Positions 25,384 through 34,996 are shown, numbered from the stretch's first letter. The stretch is DNA of 64,000 bases from an uncultured Blautia sp. (GCA_900549015.1 URMH01000006.1:1-64000), one strand, 5' to 3'. The notes: generated by a model not told the origin, from the letters alone. Numbers and translations are program-made.

Positions 25384-28300
25384 TTATTCCACGCTTTTCA
25401 GCGATTCTACCATATCGATCTTCTTTAACTTAAAATGCATCACCATATTTACAAAGGCGGAGAAGCCGCAGGTAAACAGTGCGCTGTATAAAAAGCTTAA
25501 CGGCTTGATGTTTCGTCCGAACATAACGGCGTCTACTTCCACTGTTGTGATCACATACCTGTGAAGAAGAATACCGAAGGCTGCACCTGCAATTACACCG
25601 ATAATTGTAAGAAGCACATTTTCCCGGAATACGTACTGGGAAACCTCCTTGTCATAAAAGCCCAGTACCTTTAAGGTTGCCAGTTCTCTCTGCCTCTCTG
25701 TAATATTAATATTATTCAGGTTATAAAGAACTACGAAAGCCAGCATTCCCGCAGATACGATCAGAACCACGATAACCGTTCCAAGTGTGCTCAGCATACG
25801 GTCAAGCTGATCTGCAAGGCTGCTTGTATAGCTGATGCTTAAAGCTGCCGGGAATTTGAGGATCTCATTTCCCACCTGCTCCATATTTTCCTTTTCTTCG
25901 TCCTTTACTGTAAAAATAATATTCTCAAAATCCGGTTTTTTGTGGAAGGCTTCCTCGTATACCTTCGGCGTCATATAAATATAATGTCCCATGTAGTTTT
26001 CAGTAATAAGATCCACTTTTACCTGATAAGGCTTATTATCCTGTATAAGCGTAATCATATCTCCCACTGAAAGCCCGGCAAGCTTCGCCGTCTTCTCGCT
26101 GATGGCGGCTCCTGCATCACTAAGCTCATACTGCTCCTTTGTCCGGCGATTCTGTAAAGTTACATCCTCCTTAAAGTTCTCCAGATTTTCCGGTACATAT
26201 ACATAAACACTTAAATTGGATTTTCCTGCCGGAGTCTCCATCTTTGTAAACTGTACATCTGTATACCGTGAAATCCTTTCATCTTCCTGAAGGAATTTTT
26301 CCAACTCTTCCCGCTCTTTTTTCCCTGCATCTTCATCACTGATAATGGTTCCGTCATAATGCTGCAGTTTGGAATACTGCCGAAGCGCAATATCCATAAT
26401 AGAATCCTGAATACCGAATCCAACAAGCATAAGAGCCATACTTCCCGCAATCCCGAAAATCGTCATAAAAAGGCGTTTTTTATAGCGAAACAGATTTCGA
26501 AGTGTAGACTTCCAGGAGAAGCTTAAATGCTTCCAGAAGAACGTAATCCTCTCCAGAAGTACTCTCTTTCCTTCTTTTGGCGCAGGCGGTCTCATAAGAG
26601 AAGCCGGCGTTTCTGAAAGCTCCCTGTAGCAGGAAAATAAAGTTGCGCCAAGCGTACACACAACTGCAGCCACAGATGCCGTCACAGCATATGTAAACTC
26701 ATAATGAATCTGAAGATTTGACGCCATGTTGTGATACATAATGCCATAAGCCGATATAATAATATACGGAAGAACTTTTTCTCCGATGAGAACTCCGCAG
26801 ATGCTTCCTCCCACAGTTGCAAGCAGTGCATAATTTATGTATTTTGACATAATGGCAAACTTACTGTAACCGAGTGCCTTTAAAGTTCCGATCTGGGTTC
26901 TCTGATCCTCCACCATTCTCGTCATGGTTGTAAGACTGATAAGCGCCGCCACCAAAAAGAAAATAACAGGGAAAACCTGACCGATATTTCGAATCCTGTC
27001 TGCATTATCTCCGTAATCCGAATATTCCGGAAGATCGTTTCTGTCAGTAATGAGCCATTCCGGCTCTTCCAATTCCTCTATCTCTTTTTTTGCATCTTCA
27101 TACTCTTTTTTTCCATCTGCCAGCTCTTTTTCTCCGTCTTCTATCTCTTTTCTGGCGTCCTCAAGCTTCTTTTCGTTTTCTTTTATTTCCTTTTTGCCGT
27201 CAGAAAGCTTCTTTTCGTTTTCTTCTATTTCCTTTTCTCCGTCAGAGATTTTCTTTTCATTTGCAGCAATCTCCGCCTGTCCTTCCGAAAGTGTTTTTTC
27301 ACTTTCAGAAATCTGACTCCACGCAGCAGCAAGCTTTTCAGCCTGTGCATCTAGTTCGCTCTGTCCTTCTGAAAGTGTTTTTTCTGCTGCATCAAGCTGT
27401 TTCTGGCTCTCTTCCAGAAGTTTTTCGTTTTTGCTGATTTCCTCCTCTGCTGCCGGAAGTTTTTCTTCCTGTTTTTTCAGCTCGGCAAATCCTTTTTCAA
27501 TTTCTTTTTGTCCTGCCTGAATCTGGTTCTCTGCCTGCATTAACTGCTGTTCTTTTTCTTCAAGAGAAATAAGGCCTGAAGAAATCTCAGAAAGTGCTCC
27601 TTCCAGCTCTGCCCTTTTTTGTGCAAAGGTCTGTTTCTGCGCAGTAATCGTCTGCTCCGTCTCGGTGACTGTCGCTTTCAAAGTCTCCACCTGAGAACGA
27701 AGCGTCTCCGCCTGGACAGAAAGGCTTCCTTCCTTCTCCTCCAGAACAGAAATCTGATTTAAAAGAGCATTCAGTTCTTCCTCTGCTGCTGTTCCGCTGT
27801 TTACTGCCTCCTCATACTGGCTTCGTACTGTCGAAAGCTGTGCCTTCACATTCTCAAGCTCGGTATGTAAACTGTCATACTGGCTTGTAAGTCCCGAAAG
27901 CTGTTCTTTTAAACCAAAAAGCGCAGCCTCTCCTTTTGAAAGCTCTGCCTCTCCTGCTTCCACAGCTTTTAGCCCTTCCTCACACATCTGTTTCTGTGTG
28001 TTTAACTCTTCTCTTGCAGCGGGAATGGCTGCCTTTCCTGCCTCAATTTCTTTCTGTTTATCTTCTAGATTCTTTTTCTGCTCTTCCAGAAGCTTCTTTC
28101 CTTCTGCAATTGTCTCTTTGCCTTTTGCAAGCTCTTCTTTTGCAGCAAAAAGCTCTTCTTGACCGGCATCTACCTTATCCTGGTTCACATAAAATTCTGT
28201 CCATCCTGCGCTTATTTTTTCTTTTGCTGCATTTAACTGACTCTGTCCGTCTGCCGCTTGATTTTTCGCAGTCTCCAGCTGTTCCTGCCCATCGGAAATC

Positions 28301-29268
28301 TTCTTTTTCCCATCGGCGAGCTCTTTTTTGCCGTCTTCTATTTTCTTCTTTGCATCAGCAAGCTCTTTTTCTCCGTCCTCTACTTCCTTCTTTGCATCGG
28401 CAAACTCTTTTTCTCCGTCTTTTAGCTCCTTTTTCCCGTCTTTTAATTCTTTTTCTCCGTCTTTTAGCTCTTTTTCCGCTTCTTTTAAAGCATCCTCCGC
28501 CTCTTCTTTTACATCATTGTATCGGATTTCGCACCGTTCCTTCTCGATTCCTTCCACAGTGCTCTGTACCTTTTCAATCAGATTGTCGTAAGCATCTGTA
28601 TAACTCGTAAGATCTTCAGAGCCATGAAAACGAAGATAAATCTGTGTGTAAACCTCCTGATCAAAATTTTCCGGGGCCACATAGGCAAAACCACTGATTT
28701 CACCGGAGCCAAGGGTTGTATTTCCCCTGTTAAACGAAATATAAAGAGGGCTTGTACCGATTCCGCAAACAGTATAATTTTCTTCCAGGAGAAGTCCCTC
28801 TTCCTCCTGTTTCAGTTTTATGGAATCTCCTACCTCATATCCCCTGGCAAGAGCATACTCCCTGTCAAGAAAAATCTCTCCTTTTTTTTCCGGAATTTTT
28901 CCTTTTTGCACCTTAATCTGATTCACACTTTTATTGAGGGATTCCACATGGAGTACCTTCTGATCCTCTCCCTCTCCACATATTACATCTGTTCCGTAAG
29001 CGCCCTCCGCACTTTCCACACCCTCTATTTTTTTGAGAGCCTCCACATCCTCTTCTGTAAGACCAAGAGTCCCCACTACTTTTAAATCCATAAGACGGGA
29101 TTCGTCATAGTAGGCGTCCCCGGAAAAACGCATATCTGGAGATGCCGCCTGAATACCGGAGAAAAAGGCGACACCGAGAGCCACAATAAGAAAAATTGAA
29201 ATAAATCTTGCTTTGCTCTTTCGTATTTCCATCCAGAAATCTTTATGTAATGCTTTCATATTCTTCAC
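25384..29268 (-). CDS. FtsX-like ABC transporter permease with giant coiled coil
   Basis: A 1294-residue permease. After the first membrane helix (about 20-40) and a MacB-like extracytoplasmic domain comes a coiled coil of roughly 490 residues (about 250-740). It is built from degenerate repeats such as KELKDGKKELKDGEKE and KKLSDGKKEIKENEKK. Three helices follow (FtsX domain 1), then a linker KSTLRNLFRYKKRLFM and a second extracytoplasmic domain. The last helices form FtsX domain 2. FtsX/MacB systems act as mechanotransmitters rather than classic channels, so the coiled coil may reach through the cell wall to a partner. It overlaps nothing and directly follows its ATPase gene. The substrate is unknown. 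Confidence 0.88.
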   Translation of the reverse strand: MKNMKALHKDFWMEIRKSKARFISIFLIVALGVAFFSGIQAASPDMRFSGDAYYDESRLMDLKVVGTLGLTEEDVEALKKIEGVESAEGAYGTDVICGEGEDQKVLHVESLNKSVNQIKVQKGKIPEKKGEIFLDREYALARGYEVGDSIKLKQEEEGLLLEENYTVCGIGTSPLYISFNRGNTTLGSGEISGFAYVAPENFDQEVYTQIYLRFHGSEDLTSYTDAYDNLIEKVQSTVEGIEKERCEIRYNDVKEEAEDALKEAEKELKDGEKELKDGKKELKDGEKEFADAKKEVEDGEKELADAKKKIEDGKKELADGKKKISDGQEQLETAKNQAADGQSQLNAAKEKISAGWTEFYVNQDKVDAGQEELFAAKEELAKGKETIAEGKKLLEEQKKNLEDKQKEIEAGKAAIPAAREELNTQKQMCEEGLKAVEAGEAELSKGEAALFGLKEQLSGLTSQYDSLHTELENVKAQLSTVRSQYEEAVNSGTAAEEELNALLNQISVLEEKEGSLSVQAETLRSQVETLKATVTETEQTITAQKQTFAQKRAELEGALSEISSGLISLEEKEQQLMQAENQIQAGQKEIEKGFAELKKQEEKLPAAEEEISKNEKLLEESQKQLDAAEKTLSEGQSELDAQAEKLAAAWSQISESEKTLSEGQAEIAANEKKISDGEKEIEENEKKLSDGKKEIKENEKKLEDARKEIEDGEKELADGKKEYEDAKKEIEELEEPEWLITDRNDLPEYSDYGDNADRIRNIGQVFPVIFFLVAALISLTTMTRMVEDQRTQIGTLKALGYSKFAIMSKYINYALLATVGGSICGVLIGEKVLPYIIISAYGIMYHNMASNLQIHYEFTYAVTASVAAVVCTLGATLFSCYRELSETPASLMRPPAPKEGKRVLLERITFFWKHLSFSWKSTLRNLFRYKKRLFMTIFGIAGSMALMLVGFGIQDSIMDIALRQYSKLQHYDGTIISDEDAGKKEREELEKFLQEDERISRYTDVQFTKMETPAGKSNLSVYVYVPENLENFKEDVTLQNRRTKEQYELSDAGAAISEKTAKLAGLSVGDMITLIQDNKPYQVKVDLITENYMGHYIYMTPKVYEEAFHKKPDFENIIFTVKDEEKENMEQVGNEILKFPAALSISYTSSLADQLDRMLSTLGTVIVVLIVSAGMLAFVVLYNLNNINITERQRELATLKVLGFYDKEVSQYVFRENVLLTIIGVIAGAAFGILLHRYVITTVEVDAVMFGRNIKPLSFLYSALFTCGFSAFVNMVMHFKLKKIDMVESLKSVE

Positions 29269-29985
29269 CTACCACTCAATTTCTTCTACAGGTGTGGGAT
29301 TATCATTTAAAGTCATTCTGGAAACTTTTCCATTTTTTATTTTTATTACTCTGTCTGCCATAGGCGTCAGCGCAGAGTTATGGGTGATGACAATAACTGT
29401 CATTCCCTTCTCACGGCACATATCCTGAAGAAGCTTTAAAATTGCTTTTCCAGTCTGATAATCAAGGGCTCCTGTCGGCTCATCGCACAAAAGAAGCTTT
29501 GGATTTTTTGCAAGAGCCCGTGCAATGGAAACTCTCTGCTGTTCTCCACCGGAAAGCTGCGCCGGAAAATTTCCCAGACGGTCTTTTAATCCCACCTCGG
29601 AAAGCACAGTCTTTGCGTCCAGCGGATTTTTGCATATCTGAAGCGCAAGCTCTACATTTTCCAGCGCTGTAAGATTTGGTACAAGATTATAAAACTGGAA
29701 AACAAATCCTATGTCCTCTCTTCTGTATGCAGTAAGCTGTTTGTTTGTATATCCCGCAATGTCGTGTCCGTCTACCAAAACTTTGCCGCTTGTGGCCTTG
29801 TCCATTCCTCCAAGAATATTCAAAACCGTAGTTTTGCCCGCGCCGCTTGGACCTACAATTACAACAAACTCTCCTTCTGCAATCTGAAAGCTGATTTCAT
29901 CTACTGCCACAATCTTTACTTCTTTGGAACCGTATATTTTAGAAACGTTCTCAAGTTTCACATAGTCTTCTTTTCGTTCGCCCAT
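29269..29985 (-). CDS. ABC transporter ATP-binding protein, MacB/LolD type
   Basis: A 238-residue ATPase with Walker [11 protein letters not shown]-loop [19 protein letters not shown], signature [15 protein letters not shown], Walker [12 protein letters not shown] and H-loop VITHN. These features place it with LolD/MacB partners of FtsX-like permeases. The start at 29985 ([15 protein letters not shown]) has AGGAG eight bases upstream; a GTG at 29994 would lie inside that site. It is one base from the permease gene, so the two are a transcriptional and functional unit. Confidence 0.95.
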   Translation of the reverse strand: MGERKEDYVKLENVSKIYGSKEVKIVAVDEISFQIAEGEFVVIVGPSGAGKTTVLNILGGMDKATSGKVLVDGHDIAGYTNKQLTAYRREDIGFVFQFYNLVPNLTALENVELALQICKNPLDAKTVLSEVGLKDRLGNFPAQLSGGEQQRVSIARALAKNPKLLLCDEPTGALDYQTGKAILKLLQDMCREKGMTVIVITHNSALTPMADRVIKIKNGKVSRMTLNDNPTPVEEIEW

Positions 29986-30047
29986 ATTTTTCACTCCTGT
30001 GGAAGATTTATAGTGTCTTTTTTCGCATTGTACTTCATTCTATACTC

Positions 30048-30076
30048 AGTATAACATTCCGGTGATTTTTCTTCAA
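30048..30076 (-). promoter_or_regulatory. Promoter of the ABC transporter pair
   Basis: TTGAAG (30071-30076) and TATACT (30048-30053) on the minus strand with 17 bp spacing. The start site lies about 60 bp before the ATPase gene. Confidence 0.6.
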
Positions 30077-30123
30077 TTCCTTCAAGGTGTGATAATTCTG
30101 AAATAAGGGTGAAATTTTTACAG

Positions 30124-30158
30124 AAAAAGACAACGGTCATCTCAATAGCTGCCGTTGC
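30124..30158 (-). terminator. Terminator after the P-type ATPase
   Basis: CAACGG (30131-30136) and CCGTTG (30152-30157) with flanking matches, followed on the minus strand by a T tract. It ends the iron/metal ATPase transcript. Confidence 0.7.
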
Positions 30159-30167
30159 CTTTACTTT

Positions 30168-32255
30168 TTAAATTTCTTCAGTTTCCGGAAGATTCTTCAT
30201 GCTTTTCAAACCAATCGCTATGGTAGAAATATTATGTAGCATTGCAGTAGCAGTCGGCTGTATCACTCCGCCTACCCCTAACAAAATGAGCAGTGTATTA
30301 ATTCCTACAATCTCCCTGTAATTTCTATTTATCCGCTTCATCATTGCATGGCTCAGATACTTTAACCGCACAATCTGATACAGATTCTCTGCTGAAATTG
30401 TAATATCCGCAATTTCCCTTGCAAGCTCAGCTCCGTCACTGACTGCAATTCCTGCATCTGCCGCCGAGAGTGCAGGTGAATCGTTGACTCCGTCCCCTAC
30501 CATAAGGACTTTCTTTCCTTTTGCTTTTTCCTTCTCGATAAATCCGGCTTTATCCTCCGGAAGCACTTCCGAATAATATTCATCAACGCCTACTTTTTTC
30601 GCAATCACTGCTGCTGTACGCTCACTATCCCCTGTCATCATAACAATTTTCCGAAAGCCCGCTTCTCTTAAAGCACATATCACACCGGCACTTTCCCGGC
30701 GCAAAGGATCTTCGATGCATATTACCGCTGAAAGCACACCATCAATCGCCATATATAAGTGAGAATATTCTGTTGGAAGACCGTCGAATTGTTCCTGATA
30801 TTTTTCTGGGATTATACATTTTTCATCTTCAAAAATAAAATGAGCGCTTCCGATAAGAACACGTTTTTCTCCTATACCGGAAGATATACCATGTGCTACT
30901 ATATACTCCACTTTCGAGTGCATTTCTTCATGCTCAAGTCCTGCCTGTTTTGCTGCTGCCACAACTGCTTTTGCCATAGAATGCGGAAAATGTTCCTCCA
31001 GACAGGCCGCTATGCGGAGCAGCTCATTTTCGCTTTCTTCACAGAAAGGAACAATCATTTTCACAGTTGGTCTTGCTTCCGTAAGCGTCCCCGTTTTATC
31101 CAGTACAATCGTTTCTGCTTCCGCAACTGCTTCTAAAAATTTACCGCCTTTCACTGTAATATCATAAGTACCTGCCTGACGGATTGCAGATAATACAGTG
31201 AGCGGCATTGTAAGCTTTAAGGCACAGGAAAAATCTACCATGAGTACAGCCAGAGCTTTCGTAATATTTCTTGTAAGAAGCCATGTGAGCGCTGTTCCTG
31301 CAAAGGTAACCGGAACCAATCTATCTGCAAGTTTTTCTGCCCTGCCTTCTACCGAAGATTTTAATTTCTCAGATTCTTCGATCATTTCTACAATTTTCTC
31401 ATACCGCGAAGCGCCGCCTGCTTTTTTTACCGTACAGATAAGTTCTCCTTCTTCCAACACACTCCCCGCATATACATATCCGCCCTCTTTCTTCAAAACC
31501 GGAAGCGGTTCGCCTGTAATAGAAGACTGATTGACCATTCCTTCTCCCTCAGACACAATCCCGTCAAAAGGAACAACATTCCCCATATGTACTATAATCG
31601 TGTCACCTTCCTTGATTTTTCCAGAATCGACAAGTACTTCCTGCTCTCCGCTCTTTATCCAGACTTTTGCAGTATTTAAGGACATGCTGCGTGCCAGATC
31701 TCCCACTGATTTTTTATGTGTCCACTCTTCCAATGTCTCTCCCAAACCAAGCAAAAACATAACAGACGATGCTGTTCTTATATCTCCGCGCATAATTGAG
31801 ACACCGATTGCAGTGGCATCTAATACGGATACTTCCAGTTTTTTCTTAGCAAGACTCTTCCAGCCTTCTTTCAAATAATGCAGAGCCTTACACAAAATTA
31901 CTGCTTTTCTGACCGGATATGGTAAAAGAAGTTTCCCTGCATAGTGAAACAACACTTTGCCAATCAGCTTTTCCTGATAAGAATCATTTATTTTTCTTCC
32001 GGAATTTGCAAAAACTTCATCCGGAACTTTTACAGACGTATATCGGAACTCTCGCAGAGCCTGAATCACCGGCTCTCTCTTCCCCGTAAAGCAAACGCAG
32101 GCATCGGCCGTCCTTCTATAAACCTTTGCCTGCGTGATATATTCCAGCGTATTCAGATAATACAATAATGCATCTGCCTCCTGATAAGACATCTGCTTTT
32201 GCACCACATGAATACGGATTCTCCCCGGAATCTCATGCTTAATCATAAATTTCAA
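30168..32255 (-). CDS. P1B-type metal ATPase, FezB-like candidate
   Basis: A 695-residue metal-transporting ATPase. The N-terminus reads IKHEIPGRIRIHVVQ, followed by a degenerate heavy-metal-associated domain without CxxC. Core motifs are intact: TGEPLPV, DKTGTLTE with the phosphorylated Asp, an HP-like FPHSMAKA, and GDGVNDSPAL. In the metal-site helix the usual CPC is replaced by DFSCALKL, which argues against copper or zinc. It directly abuts a 98-residue helical protein and lies beside feoAB. This pairing resembles ferrosome loci, where FezB (a P1B-6 ATPase with an arginine-rich N-terminal motif) pumps iron into membrane vesicles. The ATPase call is firm; the ferrosome role is inference. 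Confidence 0.9.
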   Translation of the reverse strand: MKFMIKHEIPGRIRIHVVQKQMSYQEADALLYYLNTLEYITQAKVYRRTADACVCFTGKREPVIQALREFRYTSVKVPDEVFANSGRKINDSYQEKLIGKVLFHYAGKLLLPYPVRKAVILCKALHYLKEGWKSLAKKKLEVSVLDATAIGVSIMRGDIRTASSVMFLLGLGETLEEWTHKKSVGDLARSMSLNTAKVWIKSGEQEVLVDSGKIKEGDTIIVHMGNVVPFDGIVSEGEGMVNQSSITGEPLPVLKKEGGYVYAGSVLEEGELICTVKKAGGASRYEKIVEMIEESEKLKSSVEGRAEKLADRLVPVTFAGTALTWLLTRNITKALAVLMVDFSCALKLTMPLTVLSAIRQAGTYDITVKGGKFLEAVAEAETIVLDKTGTLTEARPTVKMIVPFCEESENELLRIAACLEEHFPHSMAKAVVAAAKQAGLEHEEMHSKVEYIVAHGISSGIGEKRVLIGSAHFIFEDEKCIIPEKYQEQFDGLPTEYSHLYMAIDGVLSAVICIEDPLRRESAGVICALREAGFRKIVMMTGDSERTAAVIAKKVGVDEYYSEVLPEDKAGFIEKEKAKGKKVLMVGDGVNDSPALSAADAGIAVSDGAELAREIADITISAENLYQIVRLKYLSHAMMKRINRNYREIVGINTLLILLGVGGVIQPTATAMLHNISTIAIGLKSMKNLPETEEI

Positions 32256-32552
32256 TTATACTTCCTCTGTCTCAGAACCTGTGTTATCCAGATTAATATC
32301 CTCCTGTACCGCAGCCTCTTCTTCTGCCGCACGTTCTTCGTTGATCTGTTTTGCCTCTGCCAGAATATCCTCTGCATTTTCCTGAACTATCTCTGCTGTC
32401 TTCATCAAACAATCCTTTGCTCTGAGAACAGCTGCGGTTCCTTTTACATATACATTTTTTGCATCTCTGCTTGAAAGGAGTTTCACTCCCGCTGTACCAA
32501 ATAATACACCTCCGGCAAACAAAGCAACATTCTTAAATTTTAAAATATCCAT
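32256..32552 (-). CDS. Small helical protein with Gly-zipper segment, FezA-like candidate
   Basis: 98 residues. An N-terminal weakly hydrophobic stretch with small residues (KNVALFAGGVLFGTAGVKLL) is followed by a long amphipathic helix (KGTAAVLRAKDCLMKTAEIV, then QENAEDILAEAKQINEERAA) and an acidic tail. It looks like a short membrane-inserting hairpin plus a surface coil, and I believe it matches the DUF6110 family, though I cannot confirm this. It abuts the P1B ATPase (stop and start adjacent) and follows a 26-residue membrane peptide. In ferrosome loci a small membrane protein accompanies the ATPase; that role is inference. Confidence 0.8.
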   Translation of the reverse strand: MDILKFKNVALFAGGVLFGTAGVKLLSSRDAKNVYVKGTAAVLRAKDCLMKTAEIVQENAEDILAEAKQINEERAAEEEAAVQEDINLDNTGSETEEV

Positions 32553-32587
32553 ATGTATTCTCCTTTTTTATTCTTCTGTGTGATTGT

Positions 32588-32668
32588 TTATTTGTGTTTC
32601 TTTCCGGTATAGAATAGCATAACGAGACAACCTATCATTGCCCATGCCCAAAACCTATGCTGTTTCAA
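32588..32668 (-). CDS. 26-residue single-helix membrane peptide
   Basis: A TTG start at 32668 follows AGGTGATTGG and opens a frame encoding residues KQHRFWAWAMIGCLVMLFYT and then GKKHK before TAA. The form is basic end, one hydrophobic helix, basic end, as in real small membrane proteins. It sits 35 bp before the 98-residue gene and downstream of the Feo genes, so it is likely part of the same metal operon. Similar tiny proteins occur beside such ATPases in my memory of related genomes, but this needs checking. Confidence 0.6.
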   Translation of the reverse strand: MKQHRFWAWAMIGCLVMLFYTGKKHK

Positions 32669-32696
32669 CCAATCACCTCATTTCCTGTTTTTTTAT

Positions 32697-32733
32697 TAAA
32701 AGAAAGCCCACACCTTTTCCACTGGTGCAGGCT
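32697..32733 (-). terminator. Imperfect terminator or attenuator after the Feo genes
   Basis: AGCCTGCACC pairs imperfectly with GGTGTGGGCT and is followed by TTTCTTTT on the minus strand. It sits between the FeoB-associated gene and the 26-residue peptide. There is little room for a promoter between the hairpin and that start, so partial read-through from feoB is likely. Confidence 0.55.
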
Positions 32734-32743
32734 CTTTTTAACC

Positions 32744-32923
32744 TTACTTATTTTCTGCACTATGGCATTTGCAATTACATCCGGTGTGCCCGTCTTTCCC
32801 GTAACACCCTCCTGCTGACGGACAGCCGATGCATTTGGCTCCGCTTTTTTTTGCCTTCCATATATAAGTAACTGCAATACCCACAATTAACAATATAATA
32901 CCTATAACCAGGAAATTTGCCAT
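32744..32923 (-). CDS. FeoB-associated Cys-rich membrane protein
   Basis: A 59-residue protein: one membrane helix (NFLVIGIILLIVGIAVTYIW), then a cysteine-rich tail (CIGCPSAGGC and CNCKCH). This is the FeoB-associated Cys-rich family found after feoB in Firmicutes, thought to stand in for FeoC. The cysteines could bind iron or sense redox state. The start at 32923 lies 24 bp after the feoB stop and has an AAAGGA site. Confidence 0.88.
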   Translation of the reverse strand: MANFLVIGIILLIVGIAVTYIWKAKKSGAKCIGCPSAGGCYGKDGHTGCNCKCHSAENK

Positions 32924-32946
32924 ACTCTGCCATCCTTTCCGCTGTT

Positions 32947-34944
32947 TTATGCGTGCAGACGGTATTCTGCACTGAACGTTTTTTCTTTTCTCTGAATCAA
33001 TACCACCAATATCACTGCAAATGCTGCTACTGCGATCAGTCCAGGAACAAAGCCGCTTCCAACTGCCCCTGTCGTAATCAGCGTGCCAATCTGATATACA
33101 AGAAAGGCAACTGTATAACCGGTACATAACTGTAATGCAATACCGCCCCACAGCCATTTTCTATCCTGCATTTCCGAATTCATAGCGCCGAGAGCTGCAA
33201 AGCAAGGCGGCGTAAAAAGATTGAACATCAGATATGCAAGCGCTGCTACTTTTGTAAGTCCCATGACCATAGCTACTTCATTTGCTCCGCCAACAAGTGC
33301 CAGTTCATCTGTATCAATAAAATTTGTAAGTCCATATACAACCGCAAGTGTACCTACTACGTTTTCTTTTGCAATAAAGCCGGTGATCGCTGCTGCTGCA
33401 AGCTGCCATACGCCGAATCCAAGAGGAATCAGAAGCACTGCAAATGGTGATGCAATCGATGCCAGGATTGAAGTGTGTTCCATTCCTTCTTCTACTACCT
33501 GGAACTGCCAGTTAAAGCTCTGCATGATCTGTACCACTGTGTTGCATACTAAAATAATCGTTCCCGCTTTCACGATGTATGCCTTACCACGGGAAAGCAT
33601 GGAAAGTGTTGCCCGTTTCAGGCTTGGAATCTTATATTCCGGAAGCTCAATAATAAAGAAAGATTTACGATATTTATATCCTGTAATCTTTTTCACCAGC
33701 AATGCGCCCAGGAAGATCAGCAGAATTCCAACCAGATACATGGTAGGTCCTACCCATGAAGCGTCTGCGAAAAATGCACCTGCAAACAATGCGATAACCG
33801 GAAGTTTTGCTCCACAAGGCATGAACGGTGTCAGCATTGCAGTTGCTCTTCTTTCTCTTTCATTACGGATTGTACGGCAGGCCATGATTCCCGGAATCGC
33901 ACATCCTGTTCCAATTACCATTGGAATGACAGATTTTCCGGAAAGTCCGACTCTCTTAAAAATCGGATCAAGAACTACTGTGGCACGCGCCATATATCCG
34001 CAGTCCTCTAAAAGAGCAATCAGAAAGTACATAACCATTACAAGCGGCAGGAAACCGACAACAGCGCCTACTCCGCCAATGATTCCATCAACCAGAAGAG
34101 CCTGAAGGAATGGACTTGCATTCTCAACTAATCCTGCAACCCAGCCCTGGAACGTCTCAATCCAGCCAACCAGCCAGTCTGCAATCCACGTTCCGACTGT
34201 AGACTGTGATATGTAAAACACACCGAACATAATTACTGCAAAAATCGGAAGCCCGATAAATTTATTGGTAAGTACCGCATCAATGCTGTCCTGTTTATTT
34301 TTCTCTTTTGTTAAAACTTTTCTCTTTTCTACCGCTTTTACGATTCCATTTACAAACGCAAAACGTTTTCTATCCGCATCTTCAACCTGTGCTTTGTCCT
34401 GCAGGTCAATATCCGCCTGCACATAAGGTGCTTTCTGGCCACATCCCTTTAATGCCGCAGCCTGATTCACTACTTCTTTTAAGCCCTCATGTCCTGCAGT
34501 GGTAGATACAGTTTTAATTACCGGACACCCCAGCTTATCTGCCAGTTTGTTTACATCAATTTCCGTTTTCTTCTTCTCTGTAATATCACTTTTGTTCAGT
34601 GCTACCACCACCGGAATCCCAAGCTCCAAAAGCTGCGTTGTAAAAAATAAACTTCTGCTTAAGTTTGTCGCATCTACAATATTGATGATCGCATCCGGAT
34701 TTTCATTTTTTACATAACTGCTGGTAATACTTTCCTCCGAAGTGAACGGAGACATAGAATAAGCTCCCGGCAAATCCACCGCAATCAATTCTTCTGTTCC
34801 GTCAAAATATCCTTTTTTGATCGGACTCTCCTTCTTTTCTACCGTAACGCCGGCCCAGTTTCCAACACGTTCATTTCTTCCCGTGAGGGCATTGTACATG
34901 GTTGTTTTTCCACTATTGGGATTTCCTGTCAACGCAATTCTCAT
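32947..34944 (-). CDS. feoB: Ferrous iron transport protein B
   Basis: FeoB (665 residues) is the main ferrous iron importer of anaerobes. The N-terminal G domain has GNPNSGKTT (G1), DLPGAYS (G3) and NKSD (G4), and is followed by the helical regulatory domain. The membrane part carries two Gate regions and the conserved IPGIMACRT cysteine. Full length for the family. An iron-box-like palindrome (TTAGC-CAAT-GCTAA) lies 28-41 bp upstream, downstream of a terminator that follows feoA, so feoB may have its own iron-regulated promoter as well. Confidence 0.97.
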   Translation of the reverse strand: MRIALTGNPNSGKTTMYNALTGRNERVGNWAGVTVEKKESPIKKGYFDGTEELIAVDLPGAYSMSPFTSEESITSSYVKNENPDAIINIVDATNLSRSLFFTTQLLELGIPVVVALNKSDITEKKKTEIDVNKLADKLGCPVIKTVSTTAGHEGLKEVVNQAAALKGCGQKAPYVQADIDLQDKAQVEDADRKRFAFVNGIVKAVEKRKVLTKEKNKQDSIDAVLTNKFIGLPIFAVIMFGVFYISQSTVGTWIADWLVGWIETFQGWVAGLVENASPFLQALLVDGIIGGVGAVVGFLPLVMVMYFLIALLEDCGYMARATVVLDPIFKRVGLSGKSVIPMVIGTGCAIPGIMACRTIRNERERRATAMLTPFMPCGAKLPVIALFAGAFFADASWVGPTMYLVGILLIFLGALLVKKITGYKYRKSFFIIELPEYKIPSLKRATLSMLSRGKAYIVKAGTIILVCNTVVQIMQSFNWQFQVVEEGMEHTSILASIASPFAVLLIPLGFGVWQLAAAAITGFIAKENVVGTLAVVYGLTNFIDTDELALVGGANEVAMVMGLTKVAALAYLMFNLFTPPCFAALGAMNSEMQDRKWLWGGIALQLCTGYTVAFLVYQIGTLITTGAVGSGFVPGLIAVAAFAVILVVLIQRKEKTFSAEYRLHA

Positions 34945-34971
34945 TCTGTCTCCTCCTTCAACTTTGCGCGA

Positions 34972-34985
34972 TTAGCATTGGCTAA
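34972..34985. promoter_or_regulatory. TTAG-N6-CTAA palindrome upstream of feoB
   Basis: TTAGC (34972-34976) and GCTAA (34981-34985) form a palindrome between the feoA terminator and the feoB ribosome binding site. The same TTAG-N6-CTAA core occurs at the feoA promoter and at 36093. It is a likely operator of the nearby DtxR-family repressor. Confidence 0.55.
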
Positions 34986-34996
34986 CCACTTTTCTT

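Noticed and set aside
27050..28610. Long plus-strand frames opposite the coiled coil
   Set aside because: They mirror the repeated Lys/Glu-rich coil of the permease as Ser/Phe/Leu-rich antisense, with no start signal.
32697..32733. A firm transcription end separating the Feo genes from the ATPase genes
   Set aside because: The hairpin is imperfect, and there is almost no space for a promoter between it and the small membrane gene, so I list it only as a weak terminator or attenuator.
33221..34105. A 294-codon open frame on the plus strand opposite feoB
   Set aside because: It is the exact antisense of the highly conserved FeoB membrane domain, has no binding site and has low-complexity Ser/Thr/Ile composition typical of a shadow frame.
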